Positions 7,338 through 18,437 are shown, counted from the first letter of the stretch. The stretch is 64,000 nt of DNA from Streptomyces sp. NBC_01210 (GCF_036010325.1 NZ_CP108549.1:3534001-3598000); one strand, 5' to 3'. Numbers and translations: made by a program. Notes: generated by a model from the sequence alone, not told the origin.

Positions 7338-8597
7338 ATGAGCTCCGAGAGCGCTGCCGCGCCGCAGCGGAAGTGGTGGAACGGGCTGTTCCAGGGACTG
7401 CAGAAGGTCGGGCGCAGCCTCCAGCTCCCGGTCGCGGTGCTGCCGGCGGCCGGTCTGCTCGTCAGCCTCGGCACCCTGTTCTCGGCGTATTTGAACGGCC
7501 CCTTCTGGGACAAGACGGCCAAGGTCCTCACGCTGGGCGGCACGGCGATCCTGGACGGCGCGTTCGGTCTGCCTCTGCTGTTCTGCATCGGTGTCGCGAT
7601 CGGCTTCGCGAAGAAGGCCGACGGTTCGACCGCCCTCGCGGCGGTCGCCGGCTTCCTGGTCTACAGCAACGTACTGAAGGCGTTCCCCGTCGGCGGCACG
7701 GTCACCGCGCTGCTCCCGGACGGGAAGCCGCAGAATCCCGGTGTCCTCGGCGGCATCGTGATCGGCCTGCTGACCGCGATGATCTGGCAGCGTTACCACC
7801 GAACGAAACTGGTCGACTGGCTCGGCTTCTTCAACGGCCGGCGGCTGGTGCCGATCATCATGGCGTTCCTCTGCACGATCCTCGGTGTGCTCTTCGGGCT
7901 GCTGTGGGAGCCGGTGGGCGATGCGCTGACCGCGTTCTCCAAGCAGCTGATCGATCTGGGCGCGTGGGGCTCGGGCATCTTCGGTGTCGCCAACCGGCTG
8001 CTGATCCCGATCGGGATGCACCAGTTCCTGAATACGTTCTTCTGGTTCCAGGCGGGCGAGTTCACGACGCCGGACGGCAAGGTCGTCCAGGGCGACCTGA
8101 CGCGCTTCTTCGCCGAGGACCCTTCGGCGGGCCAGTTCATGTCGGGCTTCTTCCCGATCATGATGTTCGGCCTCCCGGCCGCAGCCCTCGCCATCGCGCA
8201 CTGCGCCCGCCCCGAGCACCGCAAGAGGGTCATGGGTCTCATGATTTCCGTCGGTCTCACCTCGTTCGTCACGGGTGTGACCGAGCCGCTGGAGTTCTCC
8301 TTCATGTTCGCGGCTCCGCTGCTGTACGGAGTGCACGCGTTGCTGACGGGTGCGTCGATGGCGATCACCTGGGCGCTGGGCGTGCACGCGGGCTTCAGTT
8401 TCTCGGCCGGTCTGATCGACTACGTCGTCAACTGGCACCTCGACACCAAGCCATGGCTGATCATTCCGATCGGCCTGTGCTTCGCGGTCGTGTACTACCT
8501 GGTCTTCCGTTTCGCGATCACGATGTTCAACATCCGCACTCCCGGCCGCGAACCCGAAGAGATCGAGCAGGAGCTGGAGCAGGAGAGCACCAAGTAG
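7338..8597 (+). CDS. nagE1: PTS EIIC permease for N-acetylglucosamine
   Basis: 419 residues from ATG 7338, which has GGGAGGA upstream; a longer open frame starting at 7185 would cross the dre site. It is an integral membrane EIIC protein of the glucose/GlcNAc family with about ten hydrophobic segments. Typical blocks are LPVAVLPAAGLL near the N-terminus, GFLVYSN, LIPIGMHQFLN, and SFVTGVTEPLEFSFMF, the conserved EIIC region with the G-T-E-P-L/I-E motif. There is no fused EIIB or EIIA domain, so it relies on nagF. It is 57% or so similar by eye to nagE2 downstream; I did not compute identity. Confidence 0.9.
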   Translation: MSSESAAAPQRKWWNGLFQGLQKVGRSLQLPVAVLPAAGLLVSLGTLFSAYLNGPFWDKTAKVLTLGGTAILDGAFGLPLLFCIGVAIGFAKKADGSTALAAVAGFLVYSNVLKAFPVGGTVTALLPDGKPQNPGVLGGIVIGLLTAMIWQRYHRTKLVDWLGFFNGRRLVPIIMAFLCTILGVLFGLLWEPVGDALTAFSKQLIDLGAWGSGIFGVANRLLIPIGMHQFLNTFFWFQAGEFTTPDGKVVQGDLTRFFAEDPSAGQFMSGFFPIMMFGLPAAALAIAHCARPEHRKRVMGLMISVGLTSFVTGVTEPLEFSFMFAAPLLYGVHALLTGASMAITWALGVHAGFSFSAGLIDYVVNWHLDTKPWLIIPIGLCFAVVYYLVFRFAITMFNIRTPGREPEEIEQELEQESTK

Positions 8598-8643
8598 TCA
8601 GTGGAACCGACGGGTCCTGCGACCCGCTCCCATATCCGCCCAT

Positions 8644-8676
8644 AAGGCCCCCGGACCTCATGACTCGGGGGCTTTA
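8644..8676 (+). terminator. Hairpin terminator after nagE1
   Basis: Inverted repeat GCCCCCG (8647-8653) with CGGGGGC (8666-8672), extended by flanking AT-rich bases, followed by CTTTAT. It separates nagE1 from the independently regulated nagE2. Confidence 0.7.
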
Positions 8677-8748
8677 TGTCGGTCATTTCCCACCATTGTT
8701 CAGGTCGCAAAAATCGAAGGTTCCTTATCTCACCCTCACCGTGCTAAA

Positions 8749-8781
8749 ACAGGTCTACACCACTCAGTGGTGTAGACCACG
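8749..8781. promoter_or_regulatory. Double dre site upstream of nagE2
   Basis: Two dre-like 16-mers, 8749-8764 and 8766-8781, one base apart. Together they form a perfect 13-bp inverted repeat (8752-8764 and 8766-8778) around a single C. Each half matches GGTCTACACC or its complement. The pair lies 85 bp before the nagE2 start and implies DasR control with two neighbouring binding sites. Confidence 0.85.
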
Positions 8782-8865
8782 CGGCCGTCGCCGCGTTCCC
8801 CTTGAGACGCCGCCCTCCCCCGTGTTCTGTCCCCATGGCGGCGCCTTGCCCACTGGAGGAAGTTG

Positions 8866-10134
<1,269 letters not shown>

Positions 10135-10151
10135 GCCTCGCGTACTCAAGA

Positions 10152-10192
10152 CCGAAGCCCCTGCCTTTTCGTACGAAAGGCAGGGGCTTCGG
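10152..10192. terminator. Bidirectional hairpin terminator between nagE2 and the metallo-hydrolase
   Basis: 17-bp perfect inverted repeat (10152-10168 and 10176-10192) around a 7-base centre that is itself partly palindromic. It sits between convergent genes. Confidence 0.85.
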
Positions 10193-10204
10193 TGTGCCTG
10201 GACC

Positions 10205-10957
10205 CTAGATCACATAGACCGCGCCCGGCACGGCGACCTCGGTCGGACCGTCGTACACCGCGCGGGCGTCGGCCAGATTCTGCCGGGGGTCCGTCCACGG
10301 CGGGATGTGGGTCAGCACGAGCCGGCCGACGTTCGCGCGCTGCGCGTGCGCGCCGGCCTCGCGGCCGTTGAGGTGGAGGTCCGGGACGTCCTCCTTGCCG
10401 TGCGTGAAGGACGCCTCGCACAGGAACAGATCCGCGTCGTCGGCGAGTTCGTGCAGGGCCTCACTGACACCGGTGTCGCCGGAGTACGTGAGCGTCTTGC
10501 CGGCCTGCTCCAGGCGGATGCCGTACGCCTCGACCGGGTGACGCACCTTCTCCGTACGAACGGCGAACGGGCCTATGTGGAAGCTGCCGGACTTGAGCGT
10601 GCGGAAGTCGAAGACCTCGCCCATGGCGGAGGGGGAGGGGGTGTCCGCGTACGCGGTGGTCAGACGCTGCTCGGTACCTTCCGGGCCGTAGACCGGGAGG
10701 GCGTCGCAGCGGCCGCCGTCGTGGCGGTAGTAGCGAGCGACGAAGTATCCGCACATGTCGATGCAGTGGTCAGCGTGGAGATGGCTGAGGAAGATGGCAT
10801 CGAGGTCATAGAGACCGACATGGCGCTGCAGCTCGCCCAGGGCGCCATTGCCCATGTCGAGGAGCAGCCGGAAGCCGTCGGCCTCTACGAGGTAGCTGGA
10901 GCAGGCCGAATCCGCGGACGGAAACGACCCCGAGCAGCCGACGACGGTGAGCTTCAT
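10205..10957 (-). CDS. MBL-fold metallo-hydrolase (RNase Z-like)
   Basis: 250 residues from ATG 10957 with CGGAGG ~10 bases upstream; the upstream in-frame extension is not supported. Metallo-beta-lactamase fold: TVVGCSGSFPS at the N-terminus, the zinc motif HxHxDH as SHLHADHCID (H59, H61, D63, H64), SGDTG near residue 166, and a C-terminal LTHIPPW histidine. It resembles the RNase Z/ElaC-like subfamily annotated as MBL-fold metallo-hydrolase in Streptomyces. The true tRNase Z exosite arm is not evident, so the substrate is unknown. It lies next to rph in this genome region, as is common in actinobacteria. Confidence 0.88.
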   Translation of the reverse strand: MKLTVVGCSGSFPSADSACSSYLVEADGFRLLLDMGNGALGELQRHVGLYDLDAIFLSHLHADHCIDMCGYFVARYYRHDGGRCDALPVYGPEGTEQRLTTAYADTPSPSAMGEVFDFRTLKSGSFHIGPFAVRTEKVRHPVEAYGIRLEQAGKTLTYSGDTGVSEALHELADDADLFLCEASFTHGKEDVPDLHLNGREAGAHAQRANVGRLVLTHIPPWTDPRQNLADARAVYDGPTEVAVPGAVYVI

Positions 10958-11094
10958 GGAGCTTGAACCTCCGTTGACGGGGAGGGCTGGGGGAAGGTCG
11001 TGCGGTTTGTTGAGCGTAAGGCGCAAAAGGGCCGGTCGCTCCTCGGTGGCGGGCTGTTGTGGGGGAACTCACCTGCACTGTCACCGGTTCGGGG

Positions 11095-11430
11095 GGTGCC
11101 CGGTCCCGGGGTGGACGTGGGCCGGGGGCGTGGATGGTTGCTCTCCGGTGGGTGGTTTCCTCAGTGCCCGGTCATGTGGTCGAGGTGGGCCGGGGGCGTT
11201 GTCGGTTGCTGTCCGGTGGGTGGTTTCCTCCACCGCCTCCGGGAGGCCGTCCCGGGGCGGGCGTGGGGGCTGTCCCGTGGGTGGTCTCCACAATCGCACC
11301 CGGAGGCGCGCGGTCCCGGGGTGGACGTGGGCCGGGGGCGTGGGTGGTTGCTCTCCGGTGGGTGGTTTCCTCCACCGCTTCCGGGGGCGCGCGGTCCCGG
11401 GGTGGACGTGGGTCGGGGGCGCGCGCGGGG
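11095..11430. repeat. GC-rich imperfect tandem repeat array
   Basis: Four to five imperfect copies of a ~65-85 bp unit between two genes. Each unit has the order GGTCCCGGGGTGGACGTGGG, then GGTTGCTCTCCGGTGGGTGG, then TTTCCTC. The copies begin near 11099, 11165, 11250, 11310 and 11390. All three frames on both strands show only low-complexity translations, so I treat it as non-coding. The region 10958-11094 upstream holds no other visible feature. Confidence 0.8.
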
Positions 11431-11457
11431 GGCGGGGCGCCGGTAACGTCTGGGGGT

Positions 11458-11922
11458 ATGGACACGTCGTGGTGGCTCGCGGTGCTCGCCGTGGTGGTGA
11501 TCGCGCTGGTCGCTGCGGTGAGGGACGGGCGGGGCCACGGCGCGGGCCGCCGCCCGGGTGGACGCGCCCGCCCGCCGGGCCGGCCGGCGGGCCCCCGGCG
11601 CGGGCCGAAGCGACGGCCGCAGCCGGGCGAGATCTGGTGGGCGAATGTGCCCTACGAGGACGGGCCCGGGTCGAAGGACCGGCCGTGTCTGGTGCTGTCC
11701 GTACGGGGCGAGACGGTGCAGGTCGCGAAGATCACCAGCAAGTACCACGACGAGCGGCCGGGCGTGATCTCACTGCCACCGGGCACGGTGCGCAACGCGC
11801 GCGGCCGGGCGAGCTTTCTGGAGACGGACGAGCTGCGGGAGCTGGGGGTGTGGGACTTCAGGCGACGGGTCGGGATGGTGGACCCGAATGTGTGGGACCA
11901 GGTCCGGCACTTGGCTGCGTGA
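11458..11922 (+). CDS. Membrane-anchored PemK/MazF-like protein
   Basis: 154 residues from ATG 11458. An N-terminal membrane helix (residues ~5-21, WWLAVLAVVVIALVAAV) is followed by a basic, Gly/Pro/Arg-rich linker (~22-52), then a PemK/MazF fold beginning PQPGEIWWANVPYEDG (~54) with SKDRPCLVLSV and a C-terminal LGVWD..RRVGMVDP. Soluble MazF/PemK toxins cut mRNA and are inhibited by a small antitoxin encoded next door. No antitoxin ORF is visible on either side and the anchor is unusual, so a toxin role is uncertain. The start is preceded by a weak GGGGGT. Confidence 0.75.
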   Translation: MDTSWWLAVLAVVVIALVAAVRDGRGHGAGRRPGGRARPPGRPAGPRRGPKRRPQPGEIWWANVPYEDGPGSKDRPCLVLSVRGETVQVAKITSKYHDERPGVISLPPGTVRNARGRASFLETDELRELGVWDFRRRVGMVDPNVWDQVRHLAA

Positions 11923-12104
11923 GCCGGGCCGTGCCCGTGACCCGGGCCGCGGAAGGGACTCCCTGCCCGGGCGGAGGGAGCTTCCCGCCGCGGCTCGGGG
12001 AAGAGTGAACGTGGAGGCTGACGCCCCCACGCCCCCGCCCGCCGCACGGCACGAACGTGCCGCTCCCCCGGCGGGGCACCCGCACCCGCCACGCCGCTAC
12101 GCCG

Positions 12105-13333
<1,229 letters not shown>

Positions 13334-13456
13334 GGCGTGGGCTCCTGTCGGGAGAGTGGCGGGGGTGCGGGTGTGACACAAGGGGCGCGCGGCTCCGCCC
13401 CCCGCGCGAGGGGTGGTGCTGTGGGTGCGCTCGGCCCGTAGAGCCGTGTCTGAACG

Positions 13457-13573
13457 TCAGAACGCGGCGCGGCCCGTACACATCGCGCTGGCGAGACGGC
13501 ACAGGTCGACGTGCAGCCGCGCCACGAGCAGCACGGTGCTCGGCGTCCTGTCGCTCACGTCATGGGGAACCAT
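13457..13573 (-). CDS. Short leader peptide upstream of cysO
   Basis: 38-residue ORF read on the minus strand, starting MVPHDVSDRTPSTVLLVARL and continuing HVDLCRLASAMCTGRAAF. The block LHVDLCRLASAMC resembles the small actinobacterial 'putative leader peptides' with an HVDL.R..S..C core that precede sulfur and cysteine genes. The two cysteines lie in the second half, where slow translation at Cys codons could control downstream cysO-cysM. An ATG ten bases upstream (13563) is in another frame. No clear SD is seen, so expression is uncertain. Confidence 0.6.
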   Translation of the reverse strand: MVPHDVSDRTPSTVLLVARLHVDLCRLASAMCTGRAAF

Positions 13574-13693
13574 GCGGTCATCGTATCGATTCCCCGTCCG
13601 GGTCCCGGAATGTGATCTCGCATGATGGACCGAACGCGCTCAGCATATGGGCCGCGGGGGCCGGTGGAGGCGTACGAGGGGCCGAGCCGGCGC

Positions 13694-14116
13694 TCAGTAC
13701 GCCGCTACGACCTGCACCTCTTCCTCCGTCACTACGCCGTCCACGATGCGGAACGAGCGGAACTGGAACGGGCCCGCTTCATCGACGTCGGCGGTGGAGA
13801 CCAGGACATAGTGGGCGCCCGGCTCGTTCGCGTAGCTGATGTCCGTACGGGAGGGGTAGGCCTCGGTCGCGGTGTGCGAGTGGTAGATGATCACCGGCTC
13901 CTCGTCGCGGTCGTCCAGCTCCCGGTAGAGCTTCAGCAGGTCCGCCGAGTCGAACTCGTAGAACGTGGGCGAGCGGGCCGCGTTCAGCATCGGGATGAAG
14001 CGCTCGGGGCGGCCCGTGCCCTCCGGGCCCGCGACCATGCCGCAGGCCTCGTCGGGGTGGTCGGCGCGGGCGTGCGCGACGATCTGGTCGTACAGGGCCT
14101 CGGTGAGGGTCAGCAT
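13694..14116 (-). CDS. mec: M67 (JAMM/Mov34) metallopeptidase, Mec+ type
   Basis: 140 residues. The zinc JAMM signature is complete: E23 in PDEACG and H79-x-H81-x7-S89-x2-D92 in YHSHTATEAYPSRTD. In M. tuberculosis Mec+ cleaves the CysO-cysteine adduct to release cysteine and regenerate CysO. It is encoded upstream of cysO and cysM on the same strand, with the leader ORF between them. Because this CysO ends GG-Met-Arg, the same enzyme may also trim the tail, by analogy with QbsD on QbsE (inference). The start ATG is at 14116. Confidence 0.92.
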   Translation of the reverse strand: MLTLTEALYDQIVAHARADHPDEACGMVAGPEGTGRPERFIPMLNAARSPTFYEFDSADLLKLYRELDDRDEEPVIIYHSHTATEAYPSRTDISYANEPGAHYVLVSTADVDEAGPFQFRSFRIVDGVVTEEEVQVVAAY

Positions 14117-14136
14117 GCGGATCAGGATAATCAGAA

Positions 14137-14173
14137 GGGCCCACCCGTACCGAAGAGTGGTACGGGTGGGCCC
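14137..14173 (-). terminator. Hairpin terminator after the amino-acid permease
   Basis: 15-bp perfect inverted repeat (14137-14151 and 14159-14173) with a 7-base loop, downstream of the permease on the minus strand and upstream of mec. Confidence 0.8.
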
Positions 14174-14241
14174 GCATGCTGGACGCCAGTCAGTGGCTGC
14201 CGGTCAGAGGCTCAGGGGCATCGAGCGCCGGCTCAGGGGCC

Positions 14242-15672
14242 TCAGCGCTTGATGAAGGCCGCGCCCTCGGGGTTGCGCTGCTTCAGCACCAGATACGAGA
14301 CACCGAGGATCAGGGCCCACAGCGGCGCGCAGTACAGCGAGATCCGCGCGTCCTTGTCGACGCCCATCATCACGATGACCATGATGATGAAGAGCAGCGC
14401 GAACCAGCTGGTCCACGGGGCGCCGGGCGCCTTGAAGGTGGACTCCGGCAGCTCGCCGCGGTCGGCCTTGGCGCGGTAGCGGATCTGGCAGACCAGGATC
14501 ATGATCCAGGCCCACATGCCGGAGATCGTGGCGAAGGAGACGACGTAGTTGAACGCGTCGCCGGGCCACTGGTAGTTGATCCAGACGCCGACCAGCATCA
14601 GCCCCGCGGAGACGGTGGTGCCGACCAGCGGAGTGCCGCTCTTCGTGAGCTTGGTGAAGAACTTCGGGCCCTGGCCGTTGAGCGCGAGGTCGCGCAGCAT
14701 CCGGCCGGTGGAGTACATACCGGAGTTGCAGGAGGACAGCGCCGCGGTCAGCACGACGAAGTTGACGACGGCGGCGCCGACGCCGAGGCCCATCTTCTGG
14801 AAGGCGGCCACGAACGGCGAGACACCCGGCTGGAACTCGTCCCAGGGCACCACCGAAAGGATCATGATCAGCGCGCCGACGTAGAAGACGGCGATACGCC
14901 ACGGCACGGTGTTGATCGCCTTGGGCAGCGTCTTCTCCGGATCCTTGGACTCGCCGGCGGTGACGCCGACCAGCTCGACCGCGAGGAAGGCGAACATCAC
15001 GATCTGCAGGGTCATCAGCGTGCCGCCGATGCCCTTGGGGAAGAAGCCGCCGTCGGCCCAGAGGTGCGTGACGGACGCGGTGTCACCGGCGTCGGAGAAG
15101 CCGAGCGTGAGGATGCCGGCGCAGATGAGGATCATGCCGATGATGGCCGTGACCTTGACCATCGAGAACCAGAACTCCAGCTCACCGAAGAGCTTCACGG
15201 AGATCAGGTTCACCGCGTACAGGATGATCGTGAAGACGAGCGCGGAGATCCATTGCGGGATGTCCCACCAGAACGTCATGTACTGGGCGGCCGCTGTGAC
15301 CTCGGTGATGCCGGTGACGACCCAGAAGAGCCAGTACGTCCAACCGGTGACGAACCCCGCGAACGGGCCGACGAACTCACGGGCGTACTCGGAGAAGGAA
15401 CCCGAGACGGGGCGGTACATGAGCAGCTCGCCCAGCGCCCGCATGATGAAGAAGATGACCAGGCCCGCGATGGCATAGGCCAGGATGAGGCTGGGTCCGG
15501 CCTTCGAGATGGCCTTGCCCGCGCCGAGGAAGAGGCCGGTGCCGATGGCGCCGCCGATCGCGATCATCTGGATCTGCCGGGCACCCAGCCCGCGCTGGTA
15601 GCCCTCGTCCGCGCCTGTCGCGGACCCCGCGGCCTCATTGCCGTCGTGCTTGTCGACCTGCACCGAGGTCAT
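14242..15672 (-). CDS. Amino-acid permease (APC superfamily)
   Basis: 476 residues from ATG 15672; the in-frame ATG at 15693 is a possible alternative. Twelve hydrophobic segments are visible. The AAT-family N-terminal block RQIQMIAIGGAIGTGLFLGAG is diagnostic, and SGSFSEYAREFVGPFAGF and EFWFSMVKVTAIIGM follow. It imports an amino acid with protons. The family (GABA/aromatic/cationic amino-acid permeases) is clear but the substrate is not. It lies next to the cysteine genes but is separated from them by a strong terminator. The 345-bp upstream region (15673-16017) contains an AT-richer stretch near 15830-15960 that probably holds its promoter. Confidence 0.9.
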   Translation of the reverse strand: MTSVQVDKHDGNEAAGSATGADEGYQRGLGARQIQMIAIGGAIGTGLFLGAGKAISKAGPSLILAYAIAGLVIFFIMRALGELLMYRPVSGSFSEYAREFVGPFAGFVTGWTYWLFWVVTGITEVTAAAQYMTFWWDIPQWISALVFTIILYAVNLISVKLFGELEFWFSMVKVTAIIGMILICAGILTLGFSDAGDTASVTHLWADGGFFPKGIGGTLMTLQIVMFAFLAVELVGVTAGESKDPEKTLPKAINTVPWRIAVFYVGALIMILSVVPWDEFQPGVSPFVAAFQKMGLGVGAAVVNFVVLTAALSSCNSGMYSTGRMLRDLALNGQGPKFFTKLTKSGTPLVGTTVSAGLMLVGVWINYQWPGDAFNYVVSFATISGMWAWIMILVCQIRYRAKADRGELPESTFKAPGAPWTSWFALLFIIMVIVMMGVDKDARISLYCAPLWALILGVSYLVLKQRNPEGAAFIKR

Positions 15673-15981
15673 GGTGATGCGCCCTTTCTCCATGCCGATC
15701 CGCGCCCGCTGCATCTGCCGCGCGACTGCGGACCAGGTCCTGATCCCCCCGGATGTGAATGGAGTGCCACCGGCGATCAGCCGGCCCAGCGCCCCCCGGG
15801 GGCATGGGTGGCGCCCCCTGGTGGTCGTGAAGATTTATCACGGCCGCAACACTGATCGGCCGAGGTAGCTGTGGCACACACCACAAGAAGAACCGGACAA
15901 AGATCCATCGGCACTACAAACCATGCCGATGTGGTGACGTGATCGTTATCCGGATTTGAGTGTCCGTTGAGCGAACAACTC

Positions 15982-16006
15982 GGGACGTCCGAGAGTCGGA
16001 CATCCC
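15982..16006 (-). terminator. Hairpin after the clpS-DUF2017 operon
   Basis: 11-bp inverted repeat with one mismatch (15982-15992 and 15996-16006) and a 3-base loop, 12 bases past the DUF2017 stop codon. Confidence 0.6.
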
Positions 16007-16017
16007 AGGCGTCGGCG

Positions 16018-16611
16018 TCAGGCCATCAGGGTCTCGACGAGCGTCTCCTGGAGCGCGCCGAGCCAGAGATACGCCATCACCATCGGCTTGCGCGGGTCGG
16101 AGTCCGGCAGCCGGTAGAGCTCGCCACTCTCGTCCTCGTCGCTGACCTCGAGACGGGTGCCGATGGTGAGGCGCAGGTCGTTGAGCGCGCCGAGCCAGTG
16201 CAGACAGTCGTCGGGGGTGAGCTTGAGTACGGCACCGCCCTCGCCGGTGGCGGTCAGCGAGTCCAGGGTGCGGACGACCGCGACCGCGTCATCGCGCTTG
16301 CGGGAGCGCAGATCCGTCTCGGTGAAGCGCCTGAACTCGGCCGAGGCAGCACGCAGTTCCTCGTCCTCGACATCGGCGTCAGGACCGCCGTACGCCTCGG
16401 GGAAGAGGCGGGCGAGCGCCGGGTCGGTGGGCGGCTCACTCGGCCCCTCGGTGAACAGCGCGGCCAGCGGGTCCTCGCCGTCGACCGGCTCGTCGCCGGG
16501 CCCGATGAGCTCCAGCAGCTGTACGGCGAGCGAGCGCAGGATGGAGATCTCGACCTCGTCGAGCGGGACGGCCGCGCCGCCCCCCGGAACGGGCTCGAAG
16601 TGCCCGGCCAT
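16018..16611 (-). CDS. DUF2017 domain protein
   Basis: 197 residues from ATG 16611, which overlaps the clpS stop codon (ATGA-type), so translation is coupled. The start [20 protein letters not shown] is followed by EISILRSLAVQLLELIG, the conserved DUF2017 N-terminal block, and the end is ALQETLVETLMA. DUF2017 proteins are found next to clpS across actinobacteria, and their function is unknown to me. The long upstream frame extension is rejected because of the coupling. Confidence 0.88.
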   Translation of the reverse strand: MAGHFEPVPGGGAAVPLDEVEISILRSLAVQLLELIGPGDEPVDGEDPLAALFTEGPSEPPTDPALARLFPEAYGGPDADVEDEELRAASAEFRRFTETDLRSRKRDDAVAVVRTLDSLTATGEGGAVLKLTPDDCLHWLGALNDLRLTIGTRLEVSDEDESGELYRLPDSDPRKPMVMAYLWLGALQETLVETLMA

Positions 16612-16925
16612 CAGTTGCGGTCCTGGGACAGCGTCGCCCACAGTCCGTAGCCGTGCATCGCCTGCACGTCACGCTCCATCTCCTCGCGGCTGCCGCTGGA
16701 GACGACGGCCCGGCCCTTGTGGTGGACGTCGAGCATCAGCTTGTGCGCCTTGTCCTTGGAGTAGCCGAAGTAGGCCTGGAAGACATAGGTGACATAGCTC
16801 ATCAGATTGACCGGGTCGTTGTGGACGAGCGTCACCCACGGCACGTCGGGCTCGGGCACGGCGAAGGTCTCCTGCGCCGACTCGGGGCGTTCGATCTCTG
16901 TGGGAGCAACACTCACCCGGTCCAT
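16611..16925 (-). CDS. clpS: ATP-dependent Clp protease adaptor ClpS
   Basis: 104 residues. ClpS hands N-end-rule substrates to ClpC/ClpP. Motifs: [17 protein letters not shown] (the Asn-Asp-Pro substrate pocket), [20 protein letters not shown], and HHKGRAVV. The start may be ATG 16925 or GTG 16916, and neither has a clear SD. It is the first gene of a two-gene unit with DUF2017 and is divergent from pncB. Confidence 0.95.
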   Translation of the reverse strand: MDRVSVAPTEIERPESAQETFAVPEPDVPWVTLVHNDPVNLMSYVTYVFQAYFGYSKDKAHKLMLDVHHKGRAVVSSGSREEMERDVQAMHGYGLWATLSQDRN

Positions 16926-17108
16926 GCTGCCACCCGCGGGGCCTCATCGCACAAACGGGGCCTACATCTCGTCACTCTGACGAGATGTGCGGTAACATCC
17001 TCGTCGAGGCATCTTGCGGGGGCGCTGTATCCGACAGCGGTCCGCCGCGGGCCGGACTGCGGACCGACCCGGTCGGCGGCCCACGACGAAAGAGCGAGGT
17101 TGACCGTT

Positions 17109-18437
17109 GTGAACGCTGCGGACCTTGGGCTGCCGGTGGATGTGCCGTCGACGGCGCTCTTCACCGACCAGTACGAGCTCACGATGCTCCAGGCGGCGCT
17201 GAGGTCCGGCACCGCCGACCGCCGCTCCGTCTTCGAGGTCTTCACCCGTCGGCTGCCCGACGGGCGGCGCTACGGCGTAGTGGCGGGCACCGGCCGGGTG
17301 CTGGACGCCGTCGAGAACTTCCGCTTCGACGCGGGCGTGATCGGCTTCCTGCGCGATCAGGGGATCGTCGACGAACCGACGCTCCAGTGGCTCGCCTCGT
17401 ACCGCTTCGGCGGCGACATCTGGGGCTACCCGGAGGGCGAGGTGTACTTCCCGGGCTCGCCCATCCTGCGGGTCGAGGGCTCCTTCGCCGAGTGTGTGCT
17501 GCTGGAGACCGTGATCCTGTCCATCCTCAACCACGACTCGGCGATCGCCGCGGCGGCCTCGCGGATGTCGACGGCCGCGGCCGGGCGCCGGCTGATCGAG
17601 ATGGGCGCACGGCGTACGCACGAGCTCGCCGCGGTCGCCTCGGCGCGCGCCGCGTACGTCGGCGGCTTCAGCTCCACCTCGGACCTGGCGGCGGGCTTCC
17701 GTTACGCCATCCCGACGGTCGGCACCAGCGCGCACGCCTTCACACTGCTGCACGACAGCGAGCGCGACGCCTTCCGGGCGCAGGTCGATTCGCTCGGACG
17801 GGGTACGACGCTGCTGGTCGACACGTACGACGTGGCCGAGGCCGTCCGTACCGCCGTGGAGATCGCGGGCCCCGAGCTCGGGGCCGTACGCATCGACTCC
17901 GGGGACCTGCTGCTGGTCGCGCACCGGGTGCGGGAGCAGCTGGACGAGCTGGGCGCGACCAACACCAAGATCGTGGTGACCTCGGACCTGGACGAGTACG
18001 CCATCGCCTCACTCGCCGCGGCGCCGGTCGACGCGTACGGCGTGGGCACCCAGCTGGTCACCGGCAGCGGGCACCCCACCTGCTCGATGGTCTACAAGCT
18101 GGTCGCCCGCGCGCGGTCCGCCGATCCCAAGGCGCCGCTGGAGCCGGTGGCGAAGAAGTCCCTGGGCGCGAAGTCCTCGATCGGCGGCCGCAAGTGGGCC
18201 GCGCGCCGGTTCGACGCGCACGGCGTCGCCGAGGCCGAGGTGATCGGCCTCCACGCGGTCCCGCCCGAGCTCGTGGACCGGCAGTTGCTGGTGGAGCTGG
18301 TCAAGGGCGGCGAGGTCGTCGCCCGCGAGCCGCTGGACACGGCGCGCGAGAGGCACACCGCGGCGCTCGCGGGGCTGCCGATGTCGGCGCTCCAGCTGTC
18401 GAAGGGTGAGCCTGTCCTCCCGACGGAGTACGTGTGA
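17109..18437 (+). CDS. pncB: Nicotinate phosphoribosyltransferase
   Basis: 442 residues from GTG 17109, chosen because the protein aligns from ALFTDQYELTMLQAALRSG and GCGAGG lies upstream; the open frame to the left has no start of quality. It converts nicotinate and PRPP to nicotinate mononucleotide (Preiss-Handler NAD salvage). Other landmarks are EVFTRRLPDGRRYGVVAG, the phosphate-site region RIDSGDLLLVAH, TSDLDEYAI, and YGVGTQLVTGSG. Followed by pncA, the preceding step of the pathway. Confidence 0.95.
   Translation: MNAADLGLPVDVPSTALFTDQYELTMLQAALRSGTADRRSVFEVFTRRLPDGRRYGVVAGTGRVLDAVENFRFDAGVIGFLRDQGIVDEPTLQWLASYRFGGDIWGYPEGEVYFPGSPILRVEGSFAECVLLETVILSILNHDSAIAAAASRMSTAAAGRRLIEMGARRTHELAAVASARAAYVGGFSSTSDLAAGFRYAIPTVGTSAHAFTLLHDSERDAFRAQVDSLGRGTTLLVDTYDVAEAVRTAVEIAGPELGAVRIDSGDLLLVAHRVREQLDELGATNTKIVVTSDLDEYAIASLAAAPVDAYGVGTQLVTGSGHPTCSMVYKLVARARSADPKAPLEPVAKKSLGAKSSIGGRKWAARRFDAHGVAEAEVIGLHAVPPELVDRQLLVELVKGGEVVAREPLDTARERHTAALAGLPMSALQLSKGEPVLPTEYV

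Noticed and set aside
10947..12008. 353-codon plus-strand frame across the repeat array
   Set aside because: The translation reflects the DNA repeats (Gly/Arg/Pro/Trp/Val), and the PemK-like gene in another frame has the recognisable domain.
14176..15855. 559-codon plus-strand frame over the amino-acid permease
   Set aside because: Antisense shadow rich in Arg, Asp and His, with no domains.
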